A model generated the notes under the pieces. That model saw only the letters and a program-made list of their open reading frames with translations, was not told the origin of the DNA and searched no databases. This document shows, piece by piece, positions 1 to 11,265 of a stretch of 64,000 nt of DNA (the stretch's first letter is position 1; each line of letters begins with the position of its first letter). The DNA is from Oscarella lobularis (Eukaryota; Porifera; Homoscleromorpha; Homosclerophorida; Oscarellidae). Where the stretch lies: NCBI RefSeq assembly GCF_947507565.1, contig NC_089176.1:1364001-1428000 (forward strand), written 5' to 3'. A program made the translations under genes and the position numbers.

Positions 1-2214
1 TTCCGTGCATCATTTAATACAAGCAAGCGTGTTGCAACGAATGGGAGAGAACGCAACTGACTTCCACAGCATTCTGAAGTTGGTTGCCAAGGCTTTGCTC
101 AAGCGCCTTCCTCCTTTGGAAGATTTAAACGAGCAGACGACTAGTCCAACTCTTCTTTCTCTTATTCCTCACATCTATTCAACTGTTGAGAAGATGCTTA
201 GAGTGGGGATGCTTGATGAAGCACGTCCAGGACTCATTGACTACGGCTGCTTTTTGGCTCTTCGTTATTCGCACCACGAAGATGGTAAGCGGCTGTGCTC
301 TCTGCGCGTCGAAGTCTTTGAAGCCAACTTAGCAACATTCTCTGAGGAAGAAATCCGCCTCAGAAGACGAGACTGTAAATAAGTGAACGTCATTTGCATA
401 TCTTGTCTATATATCTTGACGTTTACGATAGATTACTGTGGCTTGGCATTATCCCAGTTTCTGGGTTTGCAGAATCTGGAAGAGATCGACGGAATCATTC
501 GGCGAGCTCTAGGCGGGACATGTCTTGAAGACCTTAGCAGTCGCGATGTTGTCTTCTACGCAGAAGGTTTGATTGATCACATCGCTCTGATATCCTCCTC
601 TTATTTGCAGGGTGATTTAACAGTGTTGTACTTGCTCGCGGAAAGCCAGAAGTTGCAAAATCTGCCGGATTGCGCCGAAAGGACTCTTCAGAGAATTCTC
701 AGCGCTTTTTCTTCCGAAGATCAACTAAACACGAGAGAAATGTGTCATGGTACAGTACAAAGAGACAACGTGTTTTGTTCTTTAGCTTATTTGTGGTTGC
801 TTGTTGCTAGTTTTGCTACAACTTTCAAGTGTCTACAATATGTCAGGAAGATTGGAAGATGAGTTAAGATCTGTGAAAAGGGCTCTTTATTTGGCAAAAG
901 ATGGTCCTGGCTATATGCTTGCTGACTGTCAGTAAAGTTGCTTCATATACAATTGTTTTGCTTTGATGTTCTCGTTTCAAAGGTCATTCGCATCTTGGTT
1001 GTTGTCAGATAGCACGCGGTTTGTGTGACGAAGCTTCTGCAAATTATGCTGAAGCTTTGAAGATTTACCAGGAAATTCTTCCAGATACACACCCGTTTCT
1101 TGGAGTTTGTAAGTTCGTTTTGATTTGATATGCGCAAGCTTTTTCCTTTTAGTTCGTTTGGTCATCAGTGTCAGCGTACTGCAGACGGGTCAGCATTCTC
1201 AAGCCTGCGAGCTCTCTCGCGAGAGTCTTTCAGTTATAAGATCAGTGTGTCCGCCTGAAAATTTTTTCGTTTCTTTCGGTTGACTGAACGCTAGCTAGAA
1301 TTGAATTAAGCATTAAAATGATTTTTCTGTAGCTCTCTTCGCGCACGGAAGGAATCTCCACGCGTCAGGAAGGCATGGAGAATCTATTGCATTTCTTAAA
1401 GAGAGTTTGACTGGTCTTGAAGAAGGACCCCAGGAATTTCTGCATCTGCTCACAAAAGCGACGTGTAAAATTTTTCATATAAATACTGAATGTAGCCGTT
1501 TAGTGCTTTCTGTCACAGGTCTTGCTCTTCTGGGAGCTGCTTTGCGTGGAGAAAATTCGGTGGTAAACAGAGAAGGAGTCATTCGCTGTTTGAAAGAGTC
1601 CGTTTCAATTTTGACCAAACTCAATGCTGCTGGAAAGCGAGAGTTGTCGTTAGGTACTACGCTATTACAAGAATTCAATTTCTGCCCTCAGTTATTTGGC
1701 GTGTGTTTTTCTAAAGCAAGCCATTACTTTTACCTTTGTGAAGCTTACATAAAAACGGGAAAGCTAGATGAAGCTCTTGTAACAGCAAAAATGCTTTGGG
1801 ATTCTGCTAAAAATCTTCCGGCTGGCAACTACAAAAAATTAATCAGTGAGTTCCAAATAGTTCAGTGGAAAATTAATTTCTCTACTCTCTTTTTTAATCG
1901 AAGTTGCTTCGCTCTATACACAGTGCTTAAATTTCAACGGAAAGTTTAGTGAAAGCCAAGAATTTTTGACCAGAGTCTTCGAAGAAAGCAAACATCTGCC
2001 TCCCGACCATCCAGCTATCAAACAGTGTGAGTAGGCAATTCTATTTGCATGCTAGACGTTGTATTCATAATGCGCATTGTTTAATCAAGTGCGAAATGCT
2101 AAATTTTCCCTACACTGTTTGAAGACGGGGTCTGCATTTTGGAAGATGGGGTCACAATTCTTTTTGGAAATTGAAAATGAGATTTCCGGCATTGTTGACG
2201 AGGACGTAGATTGA
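1..2214 (+). CDS. NB-ARC/TPR death-fold receptor, copy 1, 3' part (5' end outside window)
   Basis: C-terminal part of an intracellular NLR-like receptor. The first visible exon (to 374) is nearly identical to the end of the NB-ARC exon of the next gene (4830-5195), including the motif MLRVGMLDEA. It is followed by short exons encoding helical repeats of TPR type, each about 40 residues, with introns of 45-100 nt. All exon phases join without a break through the last exon, which ends in VDEDVD and a stop at 2212-2214. One junction uses the donor GTCAGT near 915. The final exon (from about 2090) has diverged strongly from its paralogue and carries extra residues. By analogy with APAF1/NLR families the TPR array would sense or scaffold and the NB-ARC would oligomerise; this is inference. 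The copy looks intact in the part seen. Confidence 0.8.
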
Positions 2215-2643
2215 GACGCTGCTACGTCTTTTTATAAACTGACCAGGCAACTCCATAGCCGTATTTATCTCTATCCGCAAAGTTACTTGGCTGTATGTTT
2301 TGTTTAGCAGGTTGTGTGCTGACTGACAGGCTTTGAGAGAAGCATTATTGACGAAATTGTTCCTTAAAACTAAAAAGGTATGTATAGTGGTTTCGCAATA
2401 TTTTTTATTAGCCACATATTCTACATTTACGCGTGCCACGTTTATTTTTGCTGCAATTGAACGTCACTGCTGAAGAAATCTAATCGGTTTAGTAAGGAAC
2501 CAGCAGTCTCTGTGACGTCATTTCGGGGCGTGTACAGCGCGCACTCTCGAGTCCCCGCACCCTGTCGTTGTTTGCAGCGAGTGAGCCCTTCTCCTTTGTT
2601 TTTATGCAGCGTTCAAACTTTGCCGTTGTACTGTAGAGAAATC
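2215..2643. other. Intergenic region between the two NB-ARC/TPR genes
   Basis: No convincing gene seen. A perfect cAMP-response-type palindrome (TGACGTCA) lies at 2513-2520, about 125 bases before the first ATG of the next gene, and may be part of its promoter. Confidence 0.4.
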
Positions 2644-5600
2644 ATGCAGTGCAGCGATTTGCTTCTAAGGATTGCTTGTGTGCACCAATCAAGTGGCCTG
2701 AAGCTACGCCGTTTGTACGACTCGACCCGAGCATTAGACAAACGTCTTTCCTGCAAGTGAGAGATATCTATAGGTTACACTACTACTGCACAGCGAGTAG
2801 AGCACGAGAGGCGGGGACGTGCGAGATAGACGTAACACGGATTGTAGACAATCCGTGGACGTACCCGCTCGAATCCTCTACGAGCAATAGGTAGTAGTGT
2901 AACGTACTTATAAAATGACTGCCCATCAAGACAGTGATTACAGAGATGCGCTTAAGCGCATGTTGAAGACGTGCGCAAATAGTCCAGTAGTTGCAAGACA
3001 ATGTAAGACAGCATAGTGTTTTATACGCCTGTGTATGTCGTCTACATTCTTATTGCAGTATACAGCTCTGTAAGATCTCTGAACACATCTAAGTCAAAGA
3101 CTGACCCGGGTAATAATAATTATTAAGAGTTTTTGTTGATAAATAATCTGTCTTCCTGTCAGCCAAGTCTCTCTATCAATTTGCTTTCGAAGAAGTTGGA
3201 CATTATTGGAAAGAGCTAGGCGCCTCTCTCAACTTTCGGATGGCTGAACTAACCGACATTGAAGAGCACCACCTAAATCGTCATCTAGGCGCTAAATTTA
3301 TGGCCTGGGCTATGCTTGAGAGATATCGAGCGGCCAACGGTCAGAAGCTGTCGTCTGCTGAACGACTTCGCACGAAGCTTCGCGAAGTTAAAAGATTACG
3401 AAAAGCAGACATTCCCCGTGAAGACAGGACTGTCAGTGGTAAGACTACGCCGTGTTCTGAACCTCTTCATTTGCAAATTGATTCGCAGACCTTTTGCCTC
3501 ATTGCATTATCGATGACCGACGGTTTTATGGCAGAGACGATGAGCTGAGAGAGATTGCGCGCTATCTGTGGAACAGCAAGGCTAAAACAAGTCGAACTGA
3601 ACCGATGGACTGTCAGAAAATTCAGGCATGCACAATGTCTATATACTATTATCAACCTAATAGATGATTTCAGATCGTGTCTGGTGTTGGCGGTGTTGGA
3701 AAAACGACTCTAGCTTTCAAATACGTTTGTCGATACGCTGAATCATATCCAGACGGCGTTTTCTACTTCAATGCCGAATCGTATCCGTCGGTTCAGTTGT
3801 GGTTGAAGGAAAACGTAAGTGCTGTCATATGGCACTATTTATTATTTGGTATCTGTAAAACTGGAGTCATTCTAATGCCGTTCTTTTAGATTGCAAGGGC
3901 TGCCGATCTCGACAGTTCACGTGGCAGTGCTATGAATTCTATCTTCGATGCTCGTTGTTATTTCCTCTCTTATGTCAGAGCTCATCCCCGATCTTTGCTT
4001 CTTTTTGACAATGCCGACGACTTTGACTTCTTCACAGAAGTCTTGCCAGGACCTCGAGTCGCCTGTCACATTATTATTACGACGAGAAAAGCGCAGACGC
4101 ATGACATCGTTCATCAACGAAACGTCAACTCGCTACTTTTGACTACTCTGAAAAACGACAAGGCTGTCGTTGCTCTACTTTGCTGGTCCGGAAGATCCAA
4201 AGAGTCCTTACCAGTCTTTGAATATAAGGAGAGAAAGTACGCCGAAAAAGTGGCGACGGAACCTCCCGTCGAGGGTCTTCCACTGGCTATATCTCACGCT
4301 GGAACATTTATTGAACAACACCAAATTACGTTTCTAATGTACTGGAGAAAAATCGAAGCGGAAGCAAAGCGTTTGGAAGCGGCCGCCTTAAACTTAGATA
4401 GCTTCTTACGCTATTTTCACTTGTCGCACCTGAAGGAGAATCTTAAACGGCACAGGGTTTTTAACGTCAATCAGTTTATCCGTTTGGACCCTCGAAACAT
4501 CGGCAACTACTACGATCAGAAATCTGTGTTGGGCGCTCAGATTGCATACAAAGAGAGAGAGAAACATCGCGTATTTCTCGCATGGGAATTAGATATTAAC
4601 GACGTGCGAGACGCCGAATTTCAAGAAGGTTATCTCTTTCTGGAGTGCTGCTCTGTCATGTCATCGCGAGACATTCCTCAAGACGTCGTTGCTGATGCTG
4701 CGTTTTCGTACGAAACGAATTCGTTTGACAAGAAATTCAAGGTTGCTAAAGCTATCAAGATCTTGAATGAGCATTCGCTCATTCAGCAAGTCAGTGATCC
4801 TGATAACGATATGATTGTGACTTTTTCCGTGCATCATTTGATACAAGCAAGCGTGCTGCAACGAATGAGCGAGAACGCAACAGACTTTCACAACGTTTTG
4901 AAGTTGGTTGCAAAGGCTTTGCTCAAACGCCTTCCTCCTTTTGAAGACTTAGGCAAGCATTTGATTAGCCCGACTCTTCTCTCTCTCACTCCTCACATCT
5001 ATTCAACTGTTGAGAAGATGCTTAGAGTGGGGATGCTTGATGAAGCACCAGGACTTATTGATTACGGCTGTCAATTGGCGCTGAATTACAGGCACTACGA
5101 AGATGGTAAGCGGCTGTGCTCTCTGCGCGTTGAAGTTTTCGAAACCAACTCAGCAAAATTCTCTGACGAAGAAGTCCGACTTAGAAGACGAGACTGTAAG
5201 TGATGTCGTTTGCTTAATTTGTATATATCTGATCTACTGTGACGGGTTAGATTACTATGACTTAGGATTAATCCAGTTTCAGAGTTTGCATAATTTAGAA
5301 GAGATTGACGTTAATATTCGGCGAGCCTTAGGCGGAAGATCCCCTGAAGACCTTACCAATTGTGACGCTGTCTTCTACGCGAAAGGTTTGTTGAAAAATA
5401 GCTCACTGATCTTATTTCTCATAATGATAAAACAGTGTTGTACTTGCTCTCGGAAAGTCAGCGACTGCACTTTTGGCCAGATCTTGCTGAGAAGACTCTT
5501 CAGACACTTCTCAGCGCTTTTTCTTCTGAAGCTTCACCAAATGTGGAAGGCACTTCCAATGGTACGTTATCATTTAGCTCAAGTGAAGAGCGAGGTTTCT

Positions 5601-7029
5601 TTTTGTCCTAATATGACTCAGCGTATTGTTTTTTTAGTTTTGCTACGACTTTCAGAGATCTACAACATATTAGGAAGATTTGAAGATGAGCTAAGGGTTG
5701 TGAAAGAGGCTCTTTCTTTGGCAGAAAGTGCACGTGGTTCTGGCATCACTCTTGCTGACTGTCAGTAAACTTTGCACTCGTACTTAATGTTTGCTTTGAT
5801 TTACTAATTTCAAGGTTATCAGCGTCTTTCTTGGTGTCAGATGTTACGCGGATTAAACGATGAAGCTTTAGAAAATTATTCTAAAGCGTCGAAAATTTAC
5901 CAGGAAAGGTTTCCAGAAAAGCACGGATTCTTTGGAATTTGTAAGTTCGTTTTATTTGAGTTGTTAAAACAATAGGCTTTTTTAGTCCGTTTAGAGATGA
6001 GCCTTTGCATGCTGCAGAAAGGTCAATATTCTCAAGCTTGCGAGCTCTCTCGCGAGGGTCTTTCAGTCATAAAATCAGTTTTTCCACCTGAACATTATCG
6101 AATTCCTCAAGGTTTATTGAATTTTAGCTAGATTGAAGCACTAAAAGAGTGATCTGTAGCGTTCTTCGTGCACGGAAGAAATCTGTATGTTTCAGGAAGG
6201 CACGAGGAATCTATTGAATTTATTAGACAGAGTTTGGCTTGCGTTGAAGAAGGACCCCAGGAATACCTCTATGTCATCACAAAGGCTAACTGTACAAATT
6301 TTTATCTATCCGAACGTTGTCTTTTTTATTGCTTTTTGTTACAGGCCTTGCTCTTTTGGGAGCTGCTTTGCAAGGAGGAAATTTTATCTCCAACTGTACA
6401 GAGCAAAAAAGAGATGAAATCTTTCGCTGTTATAAAGAGTCAGTTGCAATTTTGTCCAAACTCAAGGCTGGTGGAATACGAGACTTGCCATTCAGTATGC
6501 CATTTTGATCATTCCACTTGCACTATCGTTATTTGGCGTGTGTTTTATTATCTAAAGCATGCCTCCCTCTTTGCGAAGCTTTTCTGCAAATGGGAAAGCT
6601 AGATGACGCACTGGCAACAACAAAAATGGCTTGGGATTCTACTAAGATTCTTCCTTTTGGCAGTCATGCAAAATTGTTTGGTGAGTTGTCGAATATTTGT
6701 TTGCTAACGTCCATTGCACCGTTCTTCTCTTTTTCCAAGTGGGTGCACAGTATACGCGATGCTTAATGCTGAAGGGAAAGATCAATGAAAGCCGAGAATT
6801 GTTGAACAGAACCATGAAAGAAGGTGAACATCTGCCATCTGAGCATCCAGTTATCACACAATGTGAGTAACATACACATAGCTGCTAGAAGTTTCCTTAC
6901 GACCGCAAATTGTTCAATCAAGTGAAAGCGAGCGAAGTTTCACTAAACGCATTGAAGGCGGTGTCAGCAATGTTTGAAATGTCCAGTCAGCAAGATGTTT
7001 TAAGCATGGTTGACGAAGACGTAGATTGA
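2644..7029 (+). CDS. (CARD-remnant)-Death-NB-ARC-TPR receptor, copy 2, complete
   Basis: NLR-like immune receptor of about 1,100 residues in some 17 exons. Exon 1 (2644-2756) matches the last 40 codons of the CARD exon at 24148-25004 (shared LYDSTR...DKR.SC); the CARD itself is missing. Exons 2 (2944-3002) and 3 (3059-3109) have the same lengths, 59 and 51 nt, as their counterparts at 25053 and 25165. Exon 4 (3163-3438) encodes a Death domain (HYWKELGASLNF, IEEHHL). Exon 3674-3814 holds the P-loop GVGGVGKTTLA, and 3890-5195 the rest of the NB-ARC, with LLLFDNADD as Walker B. TPR exons follow to the stop at 7027-7029. The intron 3626-3673 is GC-AG. An alternative ATG at 2915 would drop the CARD remnant. 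All phases agree, so the gene appears functional. Confidence 0.82.
2774..2903. repeat. MITE-like inverted repeat in intron 1 of the receptor gene
   Basis: The ends are complementary: GTTACACTACTAC at 2774 pairs with GTAGTAGTGTAAC ending at 2903. A perfect 10-bp stem, CACGGATTGT/ACAATCCGTG, sits at the centre (about 2836-2857). The corresponding intron of the paralogue at 25005-25052 is only 48 nt and lacks this block, so it is an insertion. No coding capacity; a short non-autonomous element is likely. Confidence 0.55.
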
Positions 7030-7500
7030 AACGGTATGTATGAAGGAAAAAGGGTGCCCTCATCCATGTAAGGGCTATCTTTGATTATCATTTCTCTCGA
7101 AGGTTAACACGCGTCTAAAACCATACACTGTGTTTGTGCGTTAGGCATCTTCATGCAAGATCACCAACGTCGTGGCTTAACTTGGCTAGTATGATTTCGC
7201 AGCGCTAAAACTTGGGGGGGGGGTAGACTACAAAGTGAGTTGCTCTACACATACGTAAAGTGCTTCGTTCTTCTTAGTGATTCAAATCAACCAAAACTGC
7301 AGAGAGAATAATTTGGATACCGTACGGTGTATGCAAGTTCCTTTACCGTGATCTCTTGCAAATTCCACAGTATCTACCATTTCTGCCGCAAGTGATGCCG
7401 GATGCCATTTATGTGAATTTATCTCGCAGCGAACACTCAAATTTCGTACGTAAACGTCACACTGACACAGTGAACATTATACAAGCCATCAATTTTGTTA
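7030..7500. other. Intergenic, convergent gene ends
   Basis: Lies between the end of the receptor gene (+) and the end of the KH-domain gene (-). It contains a run of G near 7213 and no supported gene. Polyadenylation regions of both genes are expected here. Confidence 0.4.
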
Positions 7501-9290
7501 TCAAAAGCTAACCTTGGTTTCTTCTGAGTTTGAAAGAAGTCTTTCCTGACTTGAATGCAGCTGCGTTTCTGAAATCACAGCAACTTCAAACCGACCACTC
7601 TTATAGCATTGGTAACGGCTTTTCCTGCAGTAATCAATCAAGTAGTTAGACGGAAAGGAAGAGCAGGTTTTCATAAACTCGCAAGCGGTTTTTGCTTCTC
7701 CTAGCGCCTCCGTCTTATTAATAATTATAGCATCTTCCTCTTTCCGATCTAGCACGGCTGCAAGACAAATGTCAACGTTAATTAAAAAATACCCCAAAAG
7801 AAAAATGCCTATACCGGCAGAAAGGATGAGTCGGCAATCCCCGCCAGTGTCCGGCATAGGAATGTTAACCGTGAACTCAGGAAATTTGCGAGCGCAAAAG
7901 TAGCCACCTCCTTCTTTATGAAAATCCCCCAAGTCAATGTCCTCTTCTCTCTGTTCTGGTTTGTAAACAACGCAACGGCGCACATTGCACGACGGGGTCA
8001 CAACCGTGACGTCATAGCGGTCAAACTCGCGTAACTTTGTGCGAAAACGTTTCTCGACCACTTTACGAACTTTCTCCAGGTGAAAGAATTCCGACTGTAG
8101 TTCGCCTGCGTTTAATTTGTCTTCTGCTTCTTTCTGTGAAAGCTTGGTTCCATTCACTACAATTATGATTAATTTCGCGAAATATTGAATATCAGTTGAT
8201 AAAGCGTTTACTCAGATGATTGATCTTGATCTGGCCAATATGAACTAGGCAGTCAAATTTAAAGTTTCTAGCAGCTGCATTATTCAATTCTCTTTGCTTC
8301 ACGCCACGTAGAAACTTCTTCAAGTATTCATTCAAGCGATCCCAGTTGGGCTGTAAACGATCTTGCATGCTTAACTAAAAGGTTTTAATGAGTTCGTTCA
8401 GACTAACAACGGACCTTTCACGATCAATTACCGGTACTTCTGTTTGTAAACGAGAATCGTGCAGGGTTACTTTGGCTCTGGCTCGCGAAGCAGCAGCAGC
8501 GCTAAGAACATATCTTTTTTCTCTTTTGAACAATTCTAAGCGCCTTCTGTGATCCTAAAGGCATATTTCGACCAGTAAATTAAAAAAACAGCGACGCGTT
8601 TTATATCCATGGGGTGAGCGGGTTATATAGTCTTACCACTCGGTACATGATGTCTCGTGCTGCTGTTTCAGCATTTGAATTCTTCTCGGTTTTGCGTCTA
8701 ATGTGAAACCCTTTTCCTTCTATAATTTCAATTGTCGTGTTCGAATTCTTTATCGTTGCTTTGAGAGTTCGTCTTTTGGATCCAATAATCAAACCAAATA
8801 AATTTTCGGGCACTTGAACGAAAAACTCTGATTGAGGTTTCAAGATCTGCACAGAGCAGCTGAGTAAGCTAGGTGATGAGTCAAATTTATAAATTACACG
8901 AGAAATAAATGAATTGATCCAGACGCCAATTTTCTTATTAGAATCTTTTATCATTGAGATTTTCTTTGCTAGATCTAATCCGTGATCTAATTCTTCCTAA
9001 ATGGCGCAGTGTACGTACTCTTACTACCATACTATACAAAATCAGTTTACCAGTGCAAAGGCACCGTCAATTTTGCAAGAAAATTTTTGAATTTCACGAA
9101 AGCCATCGTCTGCGTCGTCTAATAATGCGCGACTCTTCTCCAACTTACGGGTCACAATTTGGGATCGTGTCCTCCTGCAAGTAGACTCCGATTCGATTCG
9201 CTTCAGCAGATCTCTAGCCTCCTGAAATGTCACTAAGCGACGATCCGACTCTGAGTCGGAGTCAAAGGCTCTAGCAGAAGGCATCGTCAT
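7501..9290 (-). CDS. KH-domain RNA-binding protein, otherwise unknown family
   Basis: Six or seven exons on the minus strand join in phase. Exon 1 (9290 to about 9052) encodes an acidic, helical N-terminus starting MTMPSARAFDSDSESD. The next exon (about 8845-8633) encodes a KH-like RNA-binding fold: VQVPENLFGLIIGSKRRT, with GSKR at the place of the KH GxxG loop. Then come a basic exon (about 8555-8440), an exon with WDRLNEYLKKFLRG (8390-8205) and the C-terminal exon from 8157. The last part contains a 60-nt intron (GTATAG...TTGCAG, about 7755-7815). The C-terminal half is conserved-looking, with YDVTVVTPSCNVRRCVVYK and CYKSGRFEVAVI, but I do not recognise its family. Exon 1 has a paralogue at 10378-10633. 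Confidence 0.65.
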
Positions 9291-9446
9291 TCGATTTTTT
9301 GTTGAGGCGTCACGTGCGGTGTAACCCGGAAAACAGGAAAACGCTAGCTGCGCATAGGTAGAGAGACCATTTTTGCTTTCAAAAGCGGTTAAAGCAGCCT
9401 CACCGACTTTTTGAAGGGAGTACAGTGATTTGTCTCAACAAGTTCC

Positions 9447-10340
9447 CGGACCACGACGTTCAGAAGGCCTTGCTAGGTACGCCGTTCACCTCTCGACTGT
9501 ATCGTGGCAGGAATTGCTGTAGGCTAGTTAGTTCATCGGCTCCACGAGTTACAGGAGAGTGAGTCGCGTCGAAACAGGCTTCGGAGCGTGCTAGTGCCGC
9601 TGCCGAAGCGCTCTTCAGCTTCAGTGCATGGTAGGGTTCTTTCCGTGAAAATTAGTAGATGACTTTGTTCTCGAAGGTCTGAAAAGCGTCCTACGGCGGC
9701 TCATGATGACGATAAAGGTTTGGGGCCCCCGAAAAGGATCCCACTTTTCTTCAAATATCTCATTCTTTTCTATCTAAAGATGCGAAGTTTCCCGCCGACG
9801 AATTGTCACATGGAAGCGAATCGAAAGGGGAGAGAGAAGAGGAACAAAAAAGCAATTGGCAGATTTAAAAGGCGAAGGAAGCTCGCACCGTATGGATCAC
9901 AGAGGTGATATAACACGACGAGTCAGCCGAATTACGAGTGGCAGATTGTCTCACATTTTATTTTGTTAGCAAAAGAGACGTCTGAAGGACGCTTTTCTGC
10001 CAGAAAAGAAGTCAGTGGCGAAGAAACTTGAAGCAGAAAGGCACCGAGCCTCCTTGCAGCTGCAAACGAAGAAAGCGATATAGCCTAAGAAGTCGTGTCC
10101 CGCTGTTCTGACGAAGTCCACTGAGGCGGAAGGGACCCACAGCACAGCAGGATAGAGAAACTGTTGTGAAACAGGAGGAGGGCGCGGATTTTCTGATCCA
10201 TATAGGGTGAATCGGGGGGAGCTTGCCGTTCTTGCTCTGTTTGATCTGCTTGAAGCGTTTTGTAGGAAAGACATGAAGATGCCTGGCAAGTATCGAAAGG
10301 CCATTTCTGTCAATCGAAGGAGAGCGAATATTTGTCCAAT
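9447..10340 (+). pseudogene. Truncated duplicate of the coiled-coil-like gene at 28347
   Basis: Aligns almost base for base with 28325-29215, including exon and intron order, but lacks the start codon segment (the bases around 28341-28365 are missing here). It carries small insertions and deletions that shift the frame (around 9550 and 9730-9790) and stops abruptly at about 10340, where unrelated sequence begins. It therefore cannot encode the full protein. Confidence 0.7.
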
Positions 10341-10377
10341 ACAATATCGATATTGCGTGGCAATCAATTTACAAAAT

Positions 10378-10633
10378 CAGACTCCATTTTGCGAAATGCT
10401 GATTTAATTTCGCAAAGCTCATCTTCGGCCTTGCGAATGCCATCTGTTTTGGAAATGGCCTCTACGTTGTCCAATAACTTGAAGGCTGCAGCTGCATCGG
10501 ATCTCCTCATGAGCCCAAGACCCGTCTTATGTCTCGTGTTCGTGTTTTTTATTAGTGCCAATAATTTCTCCCGAACTGATTCTGGAGACTTAGATTCGCT
10601 GGCCATAGCAGACTGAGAAGACGTCGTAGTCAT
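10378..10633 (-). pseudogene. Orphan first exon paralogous to exon 1 of the KH-domain gene
   Basis: Minus-strand exon starting MTTTSSQSAMASESKSP, ending at a GTAAAT donor near 10377. Spacing and residues resemble exon 1 at 9052-9290 (both have SESxS near the start and an I..AF.. end before the donor). No downstream KH exon follows, because the next sequence on that strand is the truncated duplicate at 9447-10340. It may be a leftover of a broken KH gene copy. Confidence 0.45.
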
Positions 10634-11015
10634 TCCACGAACCACGAATCACGTGATTCGAACGTAACCGGAAAACTCGTTCAAAAGCTAGCTAAACCAC
10701 GCTATAGGTACTTTCAAGGCCTTCTGAAAGGATCAACTGGTAAATGAGCTGCGTTTGAGCAATCTTCGAATTTTTGTTTGAAGGATCATCACGCTATTTT
10801 TCCGGCCTCCTTGCACTTCTCTATTGCATCAGCATTACTTCTTGCTAGATCGGTTTTGAAAATTAAAAATTATTTTAGAGCAGACTGTAATAAAACAGCA
10901 GGAGTTCATTATGTATTTGTTGTAAGCTTAGTTGTATTTACGGATTTATAATAGCATTCAAAATTTTGCTGCCGTCTTTCAGTGCCGTGTTTGCGGTACG
11001 TGTCGACTCCGTGTA

Positions 11016-11185
11016 TACTCAATGCATATATTATCCCAGCTGAATGACGCCAGGGATTTCCCCATGTTCCCCGATTCGGTTCTTATAAGCTAAGTTAGCT
11101 CATAGATGTGGTTAGCTTAAACCGAATCGGGGGACATGGGGAAATCCCTGGCGTCATTGAGCAGGGATAATATATGCATTGAGTA
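11016..11185. repeat. Long hairpin / MITE upstream of the helicase gene
   Basis: Two arms of about 66 bases (11016-11081 and 11120-11185) are almost perfect reverse complements around a 38-base loop, which itself contains a short AAGCTAA/TTAGCTT pairing. The outer end begins TACTCAATGCATATATTATC. It lies about 80 bases before the helicase ATG and is absent from the corresponding position of the second helicase copy. Confidence 0.75.
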
Positions 11186-11265
11186 GGTAGGTATAAAGGT
11201 CAAGGTTTGGAAGAAGCTCCATCAGCCGGTTTCGTACTCGAGAACTGTATTACACAGAGCGAACC

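Noticed and set aside
2774..2903. tRNA-like or tRNA-derived SINE sequence (CGCTCGAATCC resembles a B box)
   Set aside because: No acceptor stem or anticodon arm can be folded, and the inverted ends explain the sequence better as a MITE.
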